Shown piece after piece: positions 28,871 to 39,205 of a DNA stretch of 64,000 bases (positions within the stretch are counted from its first letter, which is position 1; each line of letters begins with the position of its first letter). The notes under the pieces were generated by a model, which was not told the origin of the DNA, did not search any database, and saw only the letters and a list, made by a program, of their open reading frames with translations. The position numbers and the translations under genes were made by a program. Source of the DNA: Gemmatimonadota bacterium (lineage in GTDB: Bacteria; Gemmatimonadota; Gemmatimonadetes; Gemmatimonadales; Gemmatimonadaceae); the NCBI GenBank assembly GCA_016191225.1, contig JACPPC010000007.1:186001-250000 (forward strand), in the 5' to 3' direction.

Positions 28871-31336
28871 ATGCGGCTGCGACGAATGATCGCGTTCATC
28901 GCCCTCCTCTGGGGGGCGTACGCCTTCTGGGTGCTGGTGCTGCGCGGCGGCCTGGCCCATCCCATCGCGAACGACCTGTTCTACTTCCCCTTCCCGTGGC
29001 TGGCGGCGGTGGGGGCCTGGGTCGCATCGCGCCGGAAGACGCTGTCGCGCGAGTCGCGGGCCGGATGGCGCTGGATCGCCATCGCCCAGGCCCTCAACGC
29101 GACCTCGGGCATCCAGTGGCTGCTGCTCGACCTCAGGGGGCCGGTGGTGGCCCTCCCCGCCGTGGCCTCGTTCGCCTACATCGTCTTCTTCCCGATGGTC
29201 GTCGCGGGGCTCTCGCGCTTTCCGGTGGCCCGCGAGCTGCGGGCCGAGGGGCGTCGCGGGTGGCTCGACGCGGTGCTGGTGACCACCACGGCGGTCACGC
29301 TGGCCTGGTACGCGAACAGCCGCTTGCAGGGGCTGCCGGGGAGCGCCGACCCGCTGGCCGCGCTCTCCAACCTGCTCGCGATCGGCGCCGACTTCTTCCT
29401 GGTCTGGGTCGTGGCGCAGCTGGCCTGGAACGAGCGGGACCCCCAGGCGCGTCCCGCCCTCGTCGTCCTCGCCAGCGCCTTCGCGATCCTCGCCATCGGC
29501 GACCTCTGGCTGTCGGTCGAGCAGGCGCTGGCGGTGTACCGCACGGGACGCCCTGTGGATGCGGCGCTCGCCTTCGGCTACGCCTTCCTGGCGGTGGCCC
29601 CGTTGTCACACCGGGCCGACGGGCCGCGGCTCGTTCCCGCGGAGCGGTTGCAGGCGGGACGCGGCTGGCTCCCCTACACGTGCGTGGCCCTCACCTGCCT
29701 GCCGCTGGTGCTGGAAGTCGGGCGCACGCGCGCCCTCGACCAGCTGATCCTCGTGGCGGCGGTGCTGGTCGCGATCGCCGTGGAGCTGGCCCGGCAGGCG
29801 GACAGCCGCCGCCAGAACCGGCTGCTGGCCGAGGCGCGGATCGCGCAGGACGCGCGATTCCGGTCGCTGGTGCAGTTCTCCACCGACATGGTGTTCGTGT
29901 GCCTGCGCGACGGCACGGTGGAGTATGCGAGCGCGAGCGTGGAGCGTCAGCTGCGGGTGGCGCCGGCGGCCCTCGCTCGCCGGCCGCTGCGCGAGATCGT
30001 GCACCCGGCGGACCGGGCGCGGGTGGCGCAGGTGCTGGCCGACACGGGGCCGGCCCCCGCGGCGGCGGCGCCGCTGGCCTGGCGCATGGGGGGGAGCGGC
30101 GAGTGGCGCGACGTCGAGTGCGTGGTCACCGACCTGACCGGCGACGCAACGGTGGGCGGGATGGTGCTCAACGTGCGCGACGTGAGCGAGCGGGTGCGGC
30201 TCGAGGAGCAGCTGCGCCAGGCACAGAAGATGGACGCGATCGGGCGCCTCGCCGGCGGCATCGCGCACGACTTCAACAACATCCTCGCCGCCGTGAGCGC
30301 CAACGCCCAGCTCCTGCGCGGGCAGCAGCCGGGGTCGGTGGAGGTGCAGGAGATCGAGCAGGCGGCGCAGCGCGGGGCGGCCCTCACGCGGCAGCTGCTC
30401 GAGTTCAGCCGCAGCGAGGAGACGGCCGCCAGCGCGCATCGGCTGCACACGGTGGTGGTGGGCATGGTGCCGATGCTGCGTCGGCTGATCGCGCGCGAAG
30501 TGTCGATCGGCGTCGAGGCGGTGGACGAGGAGGTGATGGTGCAGGTCGACCGCGGGCACCTCGAGCAGGTGCTGCTCAACCTCGCCGTGAACGCGCGCGA
30601 CGCGATGCCCGACGGCGGCGAGCTCACGATTCGCGTGTTCACGCTCCCGGCCGCCGCCGGCGACGGCACCACCGCGGACGGCACCCCGGTGACCGAATGG
30701 GCGGTGCTCGAGGTCGCCGACACCGGGGTCGGCATGGACGACGCGATCCGGACGCGGGCCTTCGAGCCCTTCTTCACCACCAAGCCGAGGGGGCGCGGCA
30801 CCGGGCTGGGCCTGTCGACCGTGTACGGCATCGTGACCAAGGCGGGCGGGCGCGTCTCGATCGACTCGGCGCCGGGCAAGGGAACGCGGGTTCGGGCGCT
30901 GCTGCCGCTCGCCGATCCCGCCGAGGGGATCCCGCGCCTGGTCGAGACACGCTCGCCGACGCCGGGGCGGCAAGTGGTGGTGCTGGTGGTCGACGACGAG
31001 CCGGCGATCCGCACCTCGGTGTCGCGTTACCTGCGGCACAGGGGATACCACGCCATCGAGGCGGCCAACGGCGAGGAAGCGCTCGATCAGCTGCAGTCGC
31101 TGTCGTGGGCGGTGGACCTGATCCTCACCGACATGGTGATGCCGCGCATGAGCGGCCGCGAACTCGTGCGGCATGTGCGCGCGACCCACCCGGGGCTGGC
31201 GATCCTCTGCATGAGTGGCCACCTCGAGGCGCCCGACGAGGAGGCGGACGAGCCATGGGGCCGCCGCCACGTGGTGGCCAAGCCGTTCGAGCTGCAGGAG
31301 CTGGCGCGGCGCGTGGGCCAGGCGCTGGGGCGCTGA
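28871..31336 (+). CDS. Membrane hybrid sensor histidine kinase with receiver domain
   Basis: 821-residue sensor. Residues 1-310 contain about nine hydrophobic helices resembling an MHYT/7TM-type sensor without a known ligand motif. A PAS domain follows (about 325-440: FRSLVQFSTDMVFVCLRDGTVEYAS). The HisKA domain has H466 in GGIAHDFNNILA, the type common in two-component kinases with HATPase (NLAVNARDAM, ADTGVGMDD, GRGTGLGLSTVYGIV). A C-terminal receiver (about 698-821) has VDDEP and phospho-acceptor Asp in LILTDMVMP. It acts alone here: no response regulator lies beside it. It is divergent from rplM and convergent with the biotin carrier gene. Confidence 0.93.
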   Translation: MRLRRMIAFIALLWGAYAFWVLVLRGGLAHPIANDLFYFPFPWLAAVGAWVASRRKTLSRESRAGWRWIAIAQALNATSGIQWLLLDLRGPVVALPAVASFAYIVFFPMVVAGLSRFPVARELRAEGRRGWLDAVLVTTTAVTLAWYANSRLQGLPGSADPLAALSNLLAIGADFFLVWVVAQLAWNERDPQARPALVVLASAFAILAIGDLWLSVEQALAVYRTGRPVDAALAFGYAFLAVAPLSHRADGPRLVPAERLQAGRGWLPYTCVALTCLPLVLEVGRTRALDQLILVAAVLVAIAVELARQADSRRQNRLLAEARIAQDARFRSLVQFSTDMVFVCLRDGTVEYASASVERQLRVAPAALARRPLREIVHPADRARVAQVLADTGPAPAAAAPLAWRMGGSGEWRDVECVVTDLTGDATVGGMVLNVRDVSERVRLEEQLRQAQKMDAIGRLAGGIAHDFNNILAAVSANAQLLRGQQPGSVEVQEIEQAAQRGAALTRQLLEFSRSEETAASAHRLHTVVVGMVPMLRRLIAREVSIGVEAVDEEVMVQVDRGHLEQVLLNLAVNARDAMPDGGELTIRVFTLPAAAGDGTTADGTPVTEWAVLEVADTGVGMDDAIRTRAFEPFFTTKPRGRGTGLGLSTVYGIVTKAGGRVSIDSAPGKGTRVRALLPLADPAEGIPRLVETRSPTPGRQVVVLVVDDEPAIRTSVSRYLRHRGYHAIEAANGEEALDQLQSLSWAVDLILTDMVMPRMSGRELVRHVRATHPGLAILCMSGHLEAPDEEADEPWGRRHVVAKPFELQELARRVGQALGR

Positions 31337-31353
31337 GCGGCGGCCCGGGCGTC

Positions 31354-31854
31354 CTAGGCGAGCTCGACCAGCAGCGCCCCCTTCTCCACCGCCGAGCCGG
31401 GCCGAGCCACGACCGCCCGCACGGTTCCGGCCGCGGCCGCACGCAGCTCGTTCTCCATCTTCATCGCCTCCATCACGACGAGCCCCTGCCCCGCCTGCAC
31501 GGTGTCGCCGGGCTGCACGAGCACCCGCACGATCAGCCCTGGCATGGGCGCCACGAGGGGGGCCGGACCGGCCGCACGCGCCGAGGCGGTGGAGAGGTCC
31601 CGAATCACCTGGCTGCGCTCGTCGAGCGCCTCGACGTCGAACCGCCAGCCGTCCATGCGCAGGGCGTAGCGCCCCTTGCCGCCGGTCCGCCGCGCGACGA
31701 CGCGATGCATCGCGTCGTCGATGGTGACGAGCCGCACCGGCGTCCCCGCCACGTCCGCGAGGTGGGCCTGCACGGTGCGCCCGTTGACCGTGATCCCTCG
31801 CGCGTCGAGCTCCACCTCGACGCGCTCGCCGGCCACCTGCACGATGTACTTCAT
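31354..31854 (-). CDS. Biotin carboxyl carrier protein of an acyl-CoA carboxylase (BT + BCCP domains)
   Basis: Swinging-arm carrier of a biotin-dependent carboxylase. The C-terminal half is a biotinyl domain with the biotin Lys132 in EAMKMENEL. The N-terminal half (about 1-90) is the BT-type linker domain seen inside alpha subunits of propionyl- and methylcrotonyl-CoA carboxylases rather than the Ala/Pro linker of fatty-acid AccB. 166 residues. The ATG overlaps the stop of the RNA methyltransferase gene (ATGA). With the biotin carboxylase at 33143-34666 it would rebuild a complete alpha subunit. Confidence 0.9.
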   Translation of the reverse strand: MKYIVQVAGERVEVELDARGITVNGRTVQAHLADVAGTPVRLVTIDDAMHRVVARRTGGKGRYALRMDGWRFDVEALDERSQVIRDLSTASARAAGPAPLVAPMPGLIVRVLVQPGDTVQAGQGLVVMEAMKMENELRAAAAGTVRAVVARPGSAVEKGALLVELA

Positions 31855-33143
31855 GTCCCCTCCGGGACGAGCTCGCACATGGTCTCGACGTGGGCCGTCT
31901 GCGGGAACATGTCGAAGGCCATGCAGCTCGCGACGCGCCAGTGCGGAAGCCGGGCCACGTCGCGGGCAAGGGTGGCGGGGTTGCAGCTCACGTACACGAT
32001 CGCCCGGGCGCGGCCGTGCTCGGCGTCGAGGGCGCGGGTGACCCGCGCCTGCAACCCCTCGCGCGGCGGGTTGAGCAGCACGGCATCGGCCGGCAGGCTC
32101 CGCGGCAGCTCGGCCTCCACGCGCGCCGAGATGCTGCGCGAGCCGGCCGGGAGCCGCGCCCCGCAGAAGCGCGCGGCGTCCGCGTCGAGCTCGATCGCGG
32201 TCACGCGCACCCCGCGCGCGGCGATCGCGAGGGCGGTCTCGCCCGAGCCGGCGTAGGCGTCGACCACGGTCGCGGGGGCGTGGGCCAGCAGGCGCTCGAC
32301 GGCGTGCGCGCGAAGATCCGCCGCGACCGCCGCGTTGACCTGCACGAAGCTCGCGCCGGGCTCGTCGGCGGGGCGGCGATCGGCGACGAGGCGCCGCCTC
32401 CCCTCGTGCGGCTGCCACCAGACCGCCACCAGCGACGGCACGCGGCCCAGGAGCGCGGCGGGGTCGCGCCAGGCCGTGCCCCCCTCGATCACCAGCGTCA
32501 CGCCCCCCTCGGCCTCGCGCACCGTGGCGCGCAGTCCCGGCGCGGCGGGGAGGGCGTCCGCGGCGGCCACCACGTCGCGGCAGGCGGCATTCACCGCCGG
32601 CGACGCGATCCGGCAATCGTCGAGGGAAAAGACCGCCGACGGATCGTGCCAGGGATGGAGGCCCCCCACCACGCGGCCCCCCTCGTGGCGCAGGTGGAGG
32701 GAGATCTTGCGCCGGTATCGCCAGGGCGCGGGGCTTCGGCGCACGTCGGGGGGCGCGGGCAGCGGCCGCTTCGCGATGCGCTCGAACGCGTCGGCGATGA
32801 TCGCGGCCTTGGCCTCGAGCTGCGCCTCGTAGGCGAGGTGCTGGAGCTGGCAGCCGCCGCAGTCGTCGCGCCGGTAGTGCGGGCATTCGGGCTCGACGCG
32901 CGACGGGCCGGCCTCGAGGACGCGGAGGAGCCGCGCATGGGCGAAGCGCGCCGCCGGTCCCGTGCTGAAGCGCACCTCGGCCAGATCGCCGGGCGCGGTG
33001 CGCGGCACGAAGAGCACGCGGCCGTCGGCACGGCCCACGCCATCGCCGCCGGCGGCGATCCCGGTGATCGTCACCCGACTCGTCACCTCCGGCTCGGCGC
33101 GTGGCCTCGGCCGCGCAGGGCCGCGGCGCGGCGCGATCGACAT
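31851..33143 (-). CDS. RNA m5U methyltransferase, RlmD/RumA (TrmA) family
   Basis: SAM-dependent uridine C5 methylase of rRNA or tRNA. Of 430 residues, an N-terminal TRAM domain (about 20-75) is followed by an iron-sulfur cluster site (C87, C95, C98 in CPHYRRDDCGGC, fourth Cys in LDDCRIAS). The catalytic part has VVDAYAGSGETALAIA (SAM), LLNPPREGL and the nucleophile in VSCNPATLARD. The exact target (U1939, U747 or tRNA U54) cannot be told from sequence alone. Its ATG shares one base with the accC stop and its own stop overlaps the biotin carrier start, so it is locked inside a carboxylase operon. Confidence 0.9.
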   Translation of the reverse strand: MSIAPRRGPARPRPRAEPEVTSRVTITGIAAGGDGVGRADGRVLFVPRTAPGDLAEVRFSTGPAARFAHARLLRVLEAGPSRVEPECPHYRRDDCGGCQLQHLAYEAQLEAKAAIIADAFERIAKRPLPAPPDVRRSPAPWRYRRKISLHLRHEGGRVVGGLHPWHDPSAVFSLDDCRIASPAVNAACRDVVAAADALPAAPGLRATVREAEGGVTLVIEGGTAWRDPAALLGRVPSLVAVWWQPHEGRRRLVADRRPADEPGASFVQVNAAVAADLRAHAVERLLAHAPATVVDAYAGSGETALAIAARGVRVTAIELDADAARFCGARLPAGSRSISARVEAELPRSLPADAVLLNPPREGLQARVTRALDAEHGRARAIVYVSCNPATLARDVARLPHWRVASCMAFDMFPQTAHVETMCELVPEGT

Positions 33144-34666
33144 CACGAGCGCAGCCCCTCGGCGAGCGCGGCGCGACGCCAGGCATCCGCCGCGGCGGGA
33201 GGCTCCGATGCCGCCCCGGCGCCCCCGTGGCCCCCCGACCAGCGGCTGGCGCGGTCGCGCTCGGCGAGGAGGGCGGCGGCGATCGCGGCCGCCTCGATCG
33301 CCGCCGCGGGAGCGCGTGGCGTCGCCAGCTCGCCCAGCCGCTGCTCGAGCCACTGGATGGAGATGTTCCCCGAGCGGAAGTCGGGATGCTCCAGCACGCG
33401 CAGGTGGAATTCGCGGCTCGTCTCCACGCCGTCGATCGTCAGCTCGAGCAACGCGCGGTGCATGCGCGCGATCGCCATGTCGCGGGTGGCGGCGTGCACG
33501 ATGAGCTTGGCGAGCATCGGGTCGTAGAACAGGCTCACCTCGCTGCCGCCCTCGATGCCGCCGTCCCAGCGCACGCCGGGGCCACTCGGCAGGTGGAGGT
33601 GCTCGATGCGCCCGGTGCCGGGCAGGAACCCGTTGGCGGGGTCCTCGCTGGTGATGCGGCACTCGATCGCCCAGCCCCGCGGGGTGAGCGCGCCGAGGTC
33701 GGGGAGCTTCTCGCCGGCGGCGATGCGCACCTGCCACTGCACGAGGTCGAGCCCGGTGACGAGCTCGGTGACGGGATGCTCGACCTGGATGCGGGTGTTC
33801 ATCTCGAGGAACCAGTAGTTCCCGTCGCGGTCGAGCAGGAACTCGCAGGTGCCGGCATTCACGTAACCGGCCGCCCGCGCGGCGGCGACCGCGGTGGCCC
33901 CCATCCGTGCCCGCAGCTCCGGCGAGACGGCGACGCTGGGCGCCTCCTCGATCATCTTCTGGTGGCGGCGCTGCACGGAGCACTCGCGCTCGCCGAGCGA
34001 CAGGCAGGTGCCGTGCTGGTCGGCGAGCACCTGGATTTCGACGTGCCGCGGGCCGTCGATGTACTTCTCGACGTACACGGCGTCGTCGCCGAACGACTTG
34101 CGTGCCTCGCCGCGGGCGCCGGCGAGCGCCGACGCCATCTCGGCGTCGGCCCGCACCACGCGCATTCCCTTGCCGCCGCCACCGGCCGCCGCCTTGAGGA
34201 GGACCGGATAGCCGAACTGCCGGGCGACCGCGCGCGCCTCGTCGTCGTCCCGGAGCGGTTCGGTGGTGCCGGGGACGACGGGGACGCCGGCCCTGGTCGC
34301 CAGCTGCCGCGCCGCGGTCTTGCTGCCCATCGCGGCGATCGCCTCGGCCGGCGGCCCGATCCACGCCAGCCCGGCGTCGCGCACGGCGCGGGCGAACCAC
34401 TCCCGCTCCGAGAGGAAGCCGTACCCCGGGTGGATGGCCTGCGCGCCGGTGCGGCGGGCCGCGTCGATCAGCCGCCGGCCATCGAGGTAGCTCTCGCTCG
34501 ATGGCGAGGGCCCGATGTGCACGGCCTCGTCCGCCTCGCGCACGTGGGGCGCGTGCGCATCGGCGTCGGAGTACACCGCGACCGACGCCACGCCGAGCTC
34601 CTGGCAGGCGCGGATGATGCGGAGGGCGATCTCGCCGCGGTTGGCGATCAGGATCTTGGAGAACAT
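33143..34666 (-). CDS. accC: Biotin carboxylase subunit of an acyl-CoA carboxylase
   Basis: ATP-dependent carboxylation of biotin. Residues 1-450 are a full biotin carboxylase: KILIANRGEIALRIIRA, AIHPGYGFLSE, KAAAGGGGKGMRVV, FLEMNTRIQVEHPVTE. At 507 residues it is longer than fatty-acid AccC. The extra end (FRSGNISIQWLEQRL, an Ala-rich helix, then AWRRAALAEGLR) resembles the region that joins BC to BT in one-chain alpha subunits of propionyl/methylcrotonyl-CoA carboxylase. The symbol is therefore by domain; its partner is probably PccB at 34947-36497. The ATG at 34666 gives the standard MFSKILIANRGE. Confidence 0.92.
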   Translation of the reverse strand: MFSKILIANRGEIALRIIRACQELGVASVAVYSDADAHAPHVREADEAVHIGPSPSSESYLDGRRLIDAARRTGAQAIHPGYGFLSEREWFARAVRDAGLAWIGPPAEAIAAMGSKTAARQLATRAGVPVVPGTTEPLRDDDEARAVARQFGYPVLLKAAAGGGGKGMRVVRADAEMASALAGARGEARKSFGDDAVYVEKYIDGPRHVEIQVLADQHGTCLSLGERECSVQRRHQKMIEEAPSVAVSPELRARMGATAVAAARAAGYVNAGTCEFLLDRDGNYWFLEMNTRIQVEHPVTELVTGLDLVQWQVRIAAGEKLPDLGALTPRGWAIECRITSEDPANGFLPGTGRIEHLHLPSGPGVRWDGGIEGGSEVSLFYDPMLAKLIVHAATRDMAIARMHRALLELTIDGVETSREFHLRVLEHPDFRSGNISIQWLEQRLGELATPRAPAAAIEAAAIAAALLAERDRASRWSGGHGGAGAASEPPAAADAWRRAALAEGLRS

Positions 34667-34703
34667 GCGGGCTGGCTGGGGGAGGGCCGGCGAGCGGAGG
34701 GAC

Positions 34704-34915
34704 GAGGGGAGGGGCGAGGAAGAGGAGAGGACCCGACCACCGGGACACTGAGGAACAGGGAGGGCACCGAGGAGCGACTGCGTGGGTTGGGCGTGGGTGC
34801 CGGTTGGCGCGCCGCCACCAGCCAGCGGGAACTTGCACTTGTCGCCGTGGCAGCCCCGGCCGTTGCCCCGGATCCCGCCGTTGCCTCCGTGCCCTCCGTG
34901 AGAATGCCCCGCTCG
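34704..34915. repeat. Dispersed palindromic intergenic repeat, copy 2
   Basis: Lies in the 280-bp gap between pccB and accC; no gene is seen there. The plus strand has GACACTGAGGAAC and GGAGGGCACCGAGG (34743-34773), matching the outer arm of copy 1 read on its minus strand. The other arm has CCTCCGTGCCCTCCGTG (34884-34900). The centre is diverged but includes GTCGCCGTGGCAGCC, which matches copy 1 in inverted sense. An insertion here separates pccB from the rest of the carboxylase genes. Confidence 0.6.
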
Positions 34916-34946
34916 GCGTCCTCCCGCCCCGCTCCGGCCGCGCTTG

Positions 34947-36497
<1,551 letters not shown>

Positions 36498-36505
36498 GGG
36501 ACGGA

Positions 36506-36534
36506 AAGCTAGCGCGGCGTCCCGCGCGCGGTAA
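36506..36534 (-). promoter_or_regulatory. Promoter of pccB, leaderless placement
   Basis: TTACCG (36534-36529), 17-bp spacer and TAGCTT (36511-36506) on the minus strand, the -10 ending 8 nt before the ATG. The -35 overlaps the end of the hairpin that terminates the gene upstream. Confidence 0.5.
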
Positions 36535-36535
36535 C

Positions 36536-36557
36536 GCGCCGGGTACCCGCCCGGCGC
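36536..36557 (-). terminator. Hairpin after the DUF3857 gene
   Basis: GCGCCGGG / CCCGGCGC, 8-bp stem with a 6-nt loop, 13 bp past the stop of the 36571-38601 gene. No U-tract. Confidence 0.5.
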
Positions 36558-36570
36558 TCGACGGATCGCG

Positions 36571-38601
36571 CTACCTGCCGGTTTCCACCGGGATGTACTC
36601 GCGCCGCTCGGCCGCCACCTTGCGCATGAAGGCGACGAGCTCCGGCCAGCGCTCCTTGGGCAGCAGGTCGCGCGTGCCGTCGGTGACGACACGCAGGATC
36701 ACCTCGCGTCCCTCCTGCCGGAACGCGGACTGGTAGGTGCCGGCCGGCCCCGTGATGGTGGTGCCGGCGGGGAGGCGCGCGATCCAGCCCGCGGGAAGGG
36801 TCACGCGCAGCTCGGTGGACGTCCTGCGTCCGCCGAAGACGAGGGCGGCATCGATCGGCAGGGTGCGCGGCCCCGTCAGGTTCATCGAGTCGTCGTCGTC
36901 GGCCCGGTCGATGCGCAGCAGGGTCTGCGAGAACCGCTGCGGCTGGGCGCTCAGGTACGCCGGGACGGCGAGGATCCAGAGCGGCCCCGCGGCCCTCGCC
37001 AGCTCGCCCTCCGAGTACGTGAACCGCATGACCTGCACCCGCGTCGAGTCGCCGGGGTCGCCCACCGTGTCCGGGAGCTGCAGGCTGTCGCCCCTGGCGC
37101 GGGGCATGAACATCTGGGCCATGCTGCGCGCCACGCGGGCGCGGCTCGCCGAGTCGCGCGGCATGGTGAGGGCCGCGGAGGAGAGGCCCATCGCGCCGAG
37201 GCCACTGGTCTCGGTTGTCACGCTCCCCGACGCGACGCCGGCGGTGTCGAGGTGCGCGACGATCGTCACGCGCTCCTGCGTTCGCGAGACGCGCGGCACG
37301 GTCACCTCGTCGCTCCCGCCGTCGGGACGGACGACGAGGAGGAAGCTCCCCTGGTACGGGACCGGCACCGGGGTCGGCGGCACGGCCTCCGTCGTCAGGT
37401 CGGTGAAGAGGTAGCCGGTGGGCGAGTCGCGCTCGGGAATGGCCGCGATCACGTGGTTGAAGGCGAACATCGTCGGGTGGCGCCGGTCGGGGGCGCTGCC
37501 CGAGTTCAGGAGCACCGGATAGGCGGCGATCCCGAAATGGCGGGCGGCGGCGATGAACAGCGTCGCCTTGTCCTTGCAGTCGCCCACCGCGCTCCCGACG
37601 GTCGAGTCGGCGTGGCGAGGCTGGTAGCCGGCGATGCCGAGCGAGATGGAGACGTAGCGGAGGTCCCGGGCGATCCAGTGATGGAGCGCGCGCAGGGTGT
37701 CGGCACGCGATTTCGCGCCGCGCACGACCGAATCCACCTTGCCGACGGCGAGCGGGCCGAGGCCGTAGCGGTCCCGGGCGAGCCCGTTGTACCAGCGGGC
37801 CAGGTCGGACCACTGCAGCGCGGACGAGGCCACCACATACATCGACTTGATGGTGGAGTCCGGGGCGAAGAGCTCGCCGCGCGGCGGCCGGTTGTCGGCG
37901 CGGGCCCAGGTGTAGATCCGGCGCCCGTTGCGCTCCACCGACTGGCGCTGGAAGTCGAGCCCCTCCTCGCGCATGCGGGGCCGGTACGACGCCGGCAGGT
38001 CGAGCTCGAAGTGCGAGCGCTGCACCGGCGTGGGCGGGTTGAACCGCCACCCGGCGCGGAAGTCGCCCACGAGGTAGGGCACCTTGTCGTCGATGGTCCA
38101 GCTCATGTCCACGATCGTCCCCGGGGCGACACCGGCGAGGGAGACGCGAATGACCTTCTGCATCATGTAGATGGGAATCAGCGACGAGGACGGGACGTCG
38201 CTCTCCTGCTTCACCACCGGCTGGTCGCTCACGACCTCGCCATTGGGGCGCACCACGCGGATCCAGTTGATGCGCAGCGAGGAGCGGTCCGGCTGCCACG
38301 CCAGGCTGCGCTCGGCCCACGGGCGCACGCCGTCGGCGTTGAGGACCTGCACGACCTGGCGGTAGGTGCGCGAGCCGCTGCCGTCGGCCTCGTGCCGCGC
38401 GGCGCCCTGGTCGAGGAGCATCACGTACCCGAAGCGCTTGAAGTACCGCGGCATGTTGGCGGTGTCGAGTGCGAGGCGGTAGATCGTGTCGCTGCCGGCG
38501 GGGGGCACCCCGGCGATCTGCTGCGCGGCGCCCGGAGCCGACGTGGCCACGAGGAACGCGGCCGCGGCGAGGGTGCATGGTGCGAACGAGGTGCCGCGCA
38601 T
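36571..38601 (-). CDS. Secreted DUF3857 + transglutaminase-like protein
   Basis: 676-residue exported protein. A signal peptide (cleavage near GAAQQ, residue 27) precedes DUF3857 (about 60-230, including [15 protein letters not shown]). The transglutaminase-like core follows with Cys342 in GDCKDKATL, His383 in FNHVIAAI and Asp401 in LFTDLTTE: the full papain-like triad, so it may be a peptidase or amidase. The last 250 residues are a beta-rich tail. Such proteins are abundant in Bacteroidota and Gemmatimonadota; their role is unknown. An AGGGAGGG ribosome site lies just before the ATG, so it is leadered. Confidence 0.88.
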   Translation of the reverse strand: MRGTSFAPCTLAAAAFLVATSAPGAAQQIAGVPPAGSDTIYRLALDTANMPRYFKRFGYVMLLDQGAARHEADGSGSRTYRQVVQVLNADGVRPWAERSLAWQPDRSSLRINWIRVVRPNGEVVSDQPVVKQESDVPSSSLIPIYMMQKVIRVSLAGVAPGTIVDMSWTIDDKVPYLVGDFRAGWRFNPPTPVQRSHFELDLPASYRPRMREEGLDFQRQSVERNGRRIYTWARADNRPPRGELFAPDSTIKSMYVVASSALQWSDLARWYNGLARDRYGLGPLAVGKVDSVVRGAKSRADTLRALHHWIARDLRYVSISLGIAGYQPRHADSTVGSAVGDCKDKATLFIAAARHFGIAAYPVLLNSGSAPDRRHPTMFAFNHVIAAIPERDSPTGYLFTDLTTEAVPPTPVPVPYQGSFLLVVRPDGGSDEVTVPRVSRTQERVTIVAHLDTAGVASGSVTTETSGLGAMGLSSAALTMPRDSASRARVARSMAQMFMPRARGDSLQLPDTVGDPGDSTRVQVMRFTYSEGELARAAGPLWILAVPAYLSAQPQRFSQTLLRIDRADDDDSMNLTGPRTLPIDAALVFGGRRTSTELRVTLPAGWIARLPAGTTITGPAGTYQSAFRQEGREVILRVVTDGTRDLLPKERWPELVAFMRKVAAERREYIPVETGR

Positions 38602-38710
38602 GTCGCCCTCCCTGGGAGCGCATCCGGGCGGCGCGAACGCGCCGCACGCCGGTGCCCGAAGTTACCATGCGGCTGGACGCCGCGAGCGCTTCGGCGCATC
38701 GTGTACACCC

Positions 38711-39205
38711 ATGGTACTCCCCGACACCCGATTCGGCGCGCGGGCGCTGGCCCTCGCCGCGGTCCTCTCCCTTGCCGCCGCCCCGCTCGCGCCGGGCGCC
38801 GGAACGCGTCCCGTTCACCCGTCGCAGGCAGGCGCGGCGGCCCAATTGCTCGGGCTCGAGGACCAGTGGGCGGCCGGCGTCGTGAAGCGCGACCGCGCCC
38901 TGTTCGAGCGACTGCTCGCGCCGGGGTTCGTGTACACCGAGGACGACCGCCTGATCACCCGCGAGGCGCTGATCAAGGACATCAGCACCGGCGCCGACAC
39001 GGTCACGAGCGCGCGCAACGAGGGCATGGCGGTGCACCTCTTCGGCGAGACCGCGGTGGTGACCGGATGGCTGACCCTTGCCGGCCGCGGTCCCGGCGGA
39101 GCGTTCAACCGCCGGTTCCGTTTCACCGACACCTGGGTGCGCTCCCGGGGGCGGTGGCAGATTGTCGCGGCGCAGGACCACCTCGTTCCGGCACACGGGA
39201 AGTGA
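38711..39205 (+). CDS. Exported NTF2-like (DUF4440/SnoaL-type) protein
   Basis: 164 residues: a signal peptide (AALSLAAAPLAPGAG region) and one NTF2-like cone fold. Visible family features are LLGLEDQWAAGVVKRDRALFERLLAPGFVYTEDDR and the closing strand WVRSRGRWQIVAAQDH. These domains bind small ligands or act as weak enzymes; no specific function can be assigned. The ATG at 38711 was chosen because the signal peptide starts there. It overlaps the PQQ dehydrogenase by four bases (GTGA), so it is probably a functional partner of that enzyme. Confidence 0.82.
   Translation: MVLPDTRFGARALALAAVLSLAAAPLAPGAGTRPVHPSQAGAAAQLLGLEDQWAAGVVKRDRALFERLLAPGFVYTEDDRLITREALIKDISTGADTVTSARNEGMAVHLFGETAVVTGWLTLAGRGPGGAFNRRFRFTDTWVRSRGRWQIVAAQDHLVPAHGK

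Noticed and set aside
28246-32256. Very long open frames antisense to, or out of frame with, real genes (up to 1336 codons here; others over 600 codons opposite accD, pnp, rpsA and lysC)
   Set aside because: They are rich in Arg/Ala/Gly/His/Pro with no domains and mirror genes with clear families on the other strand. They are expected in DNA this GC-rich.
33143-34666. AccC as the fatty-acid-synthesis biotin carboxylase
   Set aside because: Its C-terminal extension and the BT-type carrier downstream fit an acyl-CoA carboxylase with PccB better, though it may serve both.
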